From Chitinophagaceae bacterium (lineage in GTDB: Bacteria > Bacteroidota > Bacteroidia > Chitinophagales > Chitinophagaceae), in assembly GCA_003456175.1 (NCBI GenBank), contig DMPB01000075.1, positions 30,320-37,146 on the forward strand: DNA of 6,827 nucleotides, read 5' to 3'. Within the stretch, counting starts at the first letter, position 1. Every line of letters starts with the position of its first letter. The translations under genes were made by a program, and so were the position numbers. This document shows, piece after piece, positions 5,701 through 6,827 of the stretch. The notes under the pieces were generated by a model that was not told the DNA's origin, did no database searches, and worked only from the letters and a program-made list of their open reading frames with translations.

Positions 5701-6827
5701 CTTATGCTGCCACTATAGATTTTAGTGCGGCAAGTTTTGCAACTATGCGTTCTAGCAACAACATCAATGGCTCTTATTGGATTTATGATCCTAACAATAC
5801 AGCAACAATATCGGGTACTATTTATTCGGCTTTTAATGCCGGCAGCTTTACTGGTGCACCTACTACATTAACTAATGGCAATAGAATTGCTAGTGGACAG
5901 GCGTTCTTTATGCAGCGTACAAGCGGTACAGCTACTGCGGTGAGCAACTTCTTCCAAGCGAGTTATATCATTACCGATCAGCAAGCTGGCTTGTTTAGAA
6001 CACAAAACAATATACCAGCGTGGACGGGCTTTGTACGCATACGCTACGAGCAAACTAATAATACGTACATTGGCGATGCCATTGTTCGTTATACTGCACC
6101 GGGTAGCGATGTATCTAATACACAAGCAACTACTTTCGATGCTATGAGTTTAAATACAGGTAGCAACGTTGTAAATACATGGAAGGGTAGTAACCGTTAC
6201 AGTATTCAAACACGTCCCGACGATTTTGTTGCAGCCGATACTGTGGCATTAGAAGTTACTGCTAGCAATACAGGTGTTTATCAACTTCGTTTCAGTGAGT
6301 TTGAAAATACTGCGAACGATATCTTCTTGCTCGATGCACTCACGAATACCGTGCATAATGTAAAGCAACAGCCATTGTATCCATTTACCGTAAGTGCCGA
6401 TCCTGCTTCGCAGGGTAGTAGCAGGTTTAAGTTGGTATTTAGAACCAATGCTACCTTACCTGTTAACTTCAGTAGTATTGCAGCCAAGCGTACCGATGAT
6501 GCTACGGCACAAATTCAGTGGACTGTACCAAGCGATGTTGCTATTCACCAATACACGATTGAACGTAGCAACGATGGTAAGCGTTTCGAAGCTATTGGTA
6601 GCATAGCTAGTAAGCAACAACAGCAACCTGCAACCTATCAATTTACCGATGCCAAAGCAACGCAAAGTATGCTATACTACCGTGTGAAAGCTATTGCTGC
6701 CAATGGTGCATTCCGTTATAGTGCAGTAGCGAAATTAAATGGTAAGGCGAGCAATGTAGCGGTGCAGGTATATCCTAACCCTGTAACCGATGTGGTAAAT
6801 GTGGTATTACCAAGTGTTGCGAAAGCT
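2721..6827 (+). CDS. large modular T9SS-secreted surface protein (3' end cut by window)
   Basis: The frame is open from ATG 2721 to the window edge (1369 codons, no stop). An in-frame TAA at 2712-2714 fixes the start there, or at the second ATG, 2727. A signal peptide covers about residues 1-28 (basic start, hydrophobic 13-27, probable cleavage before QTNPT). Then come a jelly-roll-like domain (about 30-226), an Ig-like domain (227-333), two tandem Ig-like repeats (334-533), a second jelly-roll-like domain (534-748), a beta-rich stretch (750-842), the common pre-sorting module with VERFIP (843), GYRAVVRG (936) and FFLVGNPYA (988), an FN3-like domain (about 1248-1341) and the beginning of a type A sorting domain with VYPNPV (1350-1355). 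About 50-60 residues are probably missing. Export by Sec and then T9SS follows from this layout. No catalytic domain was recognised; adhesion or a structural surface role is a guess. Codon use differs between domains. Confidence 0.93.
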   Translation, partial: MQMKCTLQAIVRSCLIVLLGCSVGVSWGQTNPTPHNLATSNFSFTGFTLNTSTTYPTSMQGWTTGTNNLVGITTAAPGADQSLVASGTASTSGLSNLGANGFNFLVTGSSPNRQVGAVCLALNTSGRANIKVSWLADDQTSGATREMNITLQYRLGTTGTFTTVASSTYTTSNSSDKASQSFSNVSLPAECENQSVVQLRWITYESASQANGRDAIRLDEIEVTSEVSTTPTITTGTITGSPFCATSTGTAISVPFTTTGTFNDVFTAQLSDATGSFSGTVIDLGTSLTSPITATILSGDLSTPSGSAYRIRVVNYDPLTIGSNNGTNITINTPPTIATQPSNSSVCANQQTSFTVSVAGTVTYQWQASANGTDGWANVTNNTPTGATYSGGTSATLTVTSPTGYYYRVNVINGACTTTSAVRQLTISGTAPTFSTNPSNTAGTTGSSGSFNFTAAASGSPTYQWQYSANGSSGWANVTDATPTNVTYANGTTSTLTVNTNAATAAGTLYYRVNATENGCTGTSTTATLTLSVPDFVSISALNTAYTQNFDALGTSAGSISSGTTNNLAGLFLIAVSTSSTNYSAGDGSSNSGAAYSFGTTGNSDRAMGSLPSGTPGTIHYGLKFRNNSGQSINYLYVEYKGEQWRNGGSNSANTLSFGYRKGTGITNLTSGTYQTISGLNFTAPIVSSTAAALNGNLAANSRLIAGIVDLSASPLLNGEEIMLRFSDVDDSGSDDGLSVDDFKLIALPSSTYTIPLTSYDNLYIDGSAFTAVVDANTTINRSLLINNGTLQVNAGKQLITASTSSWNFNGKTVIFKSNSTDGYASLINTAGGTITGASSVTVERFIPSKSARKNIFLASPVVGSIANGWQQQIHVTGTGTGGDLCADGSTKNSNGFDRTQTNSPSIFTYDATTASPTSRWVSIPNTTSNNTPGIGYRAVVRGPRSAGCGLLDGTISAQDAVTLAAVGTLNTGNTSVTVPASTVGNGFFLVGNPYAATIDFSAASFATMRSSNNINGSYWIYDPNNTATISGTIYSAFNAGSFTGAPTTLTNGNRIASGQAFFMQRTSGTATAVSNFFQASYIITDQQAGLFRTQNNIPAWTGFVRIRYEQTNNTYIGDAIVRYTAPGSDVSNTQATTFDAMSLNTGSNVVNTWKGSNRYSIQTRPDDFVAADTVALEVTASNTGVYQLRFSEFENTANDIFLLDALTNTVHNVKQQPLYPFTVSADPASQGSSRFKLVFRTNATLPVNFSSIAAKRTDDATAQIQWTVPSDVAIHQYTIERSNDGKRFEAIGSIASKQQQQPATYQFTDAKATQSMLYYRVKAIAANGAFRYSAVAKLNGKASNVAVQVYPNPVTDVVNVVLPSVAKA
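3720..4319 (+). repeat. two tandem Ig-like repeats within the surface protein
   Basis: Unit 1 (3720-4010, residues 334-430) opens PPTIATQPSN and unit 2 (4011-4319, residues 431-533) opens APTFSTNPSN. Both carry the core YQWQ, then SANG, GWANVT and TPT, and both end with a YYRVN strand followed by a Cys-containing segment. The YQWQ cores lie 297 bases (99 residues) apart. Unit 1 has the Cys pair expected of an Ig fold (C347, C416). Unit 2 keeps only the second (C520); the first site lies in a Gly/Ser/Thr-rich stretch. Such repeats usually act as spacers or binding modules that hold other domains away from the cell. Confidence 0.8.
4321..4964 (+). other. internal jelly-roll-like domain of the surface protein
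   Basis: Residues about 534-748 begin with the AYTQNFDAL segment and contain SNSGAAYSFGTTGNSDRAMG, then a VEYKGEQWRNGG strand, EEIMLRFSDVDDSG and a closing GLSVDDFKL. This layout matches a domain often seen in secreted proteins of Bacteroidota, frequently close to the N-terminus of the mature protein. Acidic residues in DVDDSGSDDG suggest a possible calcium site, which is inference. Here the domain sits mid-protein, after the Ig-like repeats, and its Ser and Gly codons (more TCN and GGA) differ from its neighbours. Confidence 0.65.
6756..6827 (+). other. start of T9SS type A C-terminal sorting domain (cut by window end)
   Basis: After the FN3-like domain and a short linker the protein reads VAVQVYPNPVTDVVNVVLP, residues about 1346-1364. 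The YPNP motif followed by alternating hydrophobic residues is the hallmark beginning of the type A sorting domain recognised by the type IX secretion machinery. Such domains are usually 70-80 residues and end with a basic, hydrophobic tail, so most of this one lies beyond the window. Confidence 0.9.

Noticed and set aside
5330..5710. Frequent GGTA/GGTAC words suggesting a DNA repeat array
   Set aside because: They arise from Gly (GGT) followed by Thr, Ser or Asn codons in a Thr/Ser/Gly-rich protein. There is no fixed period, and no CRISPR-like repeat-spacer pattern.
3329..6665. Several minus-strand frames of 68-107 residues and short plus-strand frames inside the large surface-protein gene
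   Set aside because: All lie within one continuous 1369-codon frame with recognisable domains. Their translations are biased shadows of the GGT/ACN/AGY-rich sense codons.
2721..6827. Frameshift or pseudogene in the large gene
   Set aside because: The frame was followed line by line to the last base and stays open with recognisable domain motifs throughout. The missing stop is explained by the window edge.

Overview
The window looks like chromosomal DNA from a Bacteroidota bacterium, most likely of the Chitinophagaceae or a close relative. Three observations support this: no purine-rich ribosome-binding sites ahead of the genes, a TAnnTTTG-type promoter box, and a giant Thr/Ser/Asn/Gly-rich secreted protein whose 3' end enters a type A C-terminal sorting domain of the type IX secretion system (T9SS). 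The family-level placement is inference from protein style only.

Layout. Positions 1-144 hold no supportable gene. They contain a long imperfect hairpin (24-85) followed directly by a strong rho-independent terminator hairpin (94-123), which can serve transcription from either side. Positions 145-2452 are a two-gene operon on the minus strand: an ATP-binding protein (1514-2452) followed by its ABC-2/NatB-type permease (145-1476), 37 bases apart. Positions 2453-2720 are a divergent intergenic region with two short palindromes, a 7-base direct repeat and one candidate promoter per direction. From 2721 a single open reading frame runs rightward to the window edge (1369 codons, no stop). It encodes a signal peptide, a jelly-roll-like domain, an Ig-like domain, two tandem Ig-like repeats, a second jelly-roll-like domain, a beta-strand-rich solenoid-like stretch, the long module that commonly precedes T9SS sorting domains, an FN3-like domain and the first part of the sorting domain.

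How the genes relate. The two ABC genes should form one inner-membrane exporter of unknown substrate, of the NatAB/YhaQP type. The large protein should be exported by Sec, carried across the outer membrane by T9SS and fixed to or released from the surface. No catalytic domain was recognised in the visible part, so an adhesive or structural role is the best guess. Nothing in the sequence links exporter and surface protein beyond their divergent arrangement.

No clearly new biological system was found. The most useful leads are the structured segment at the left edge, the codon-usage mosaic inside the large surface-protein gene, and the palindromes between the divergent promoters.
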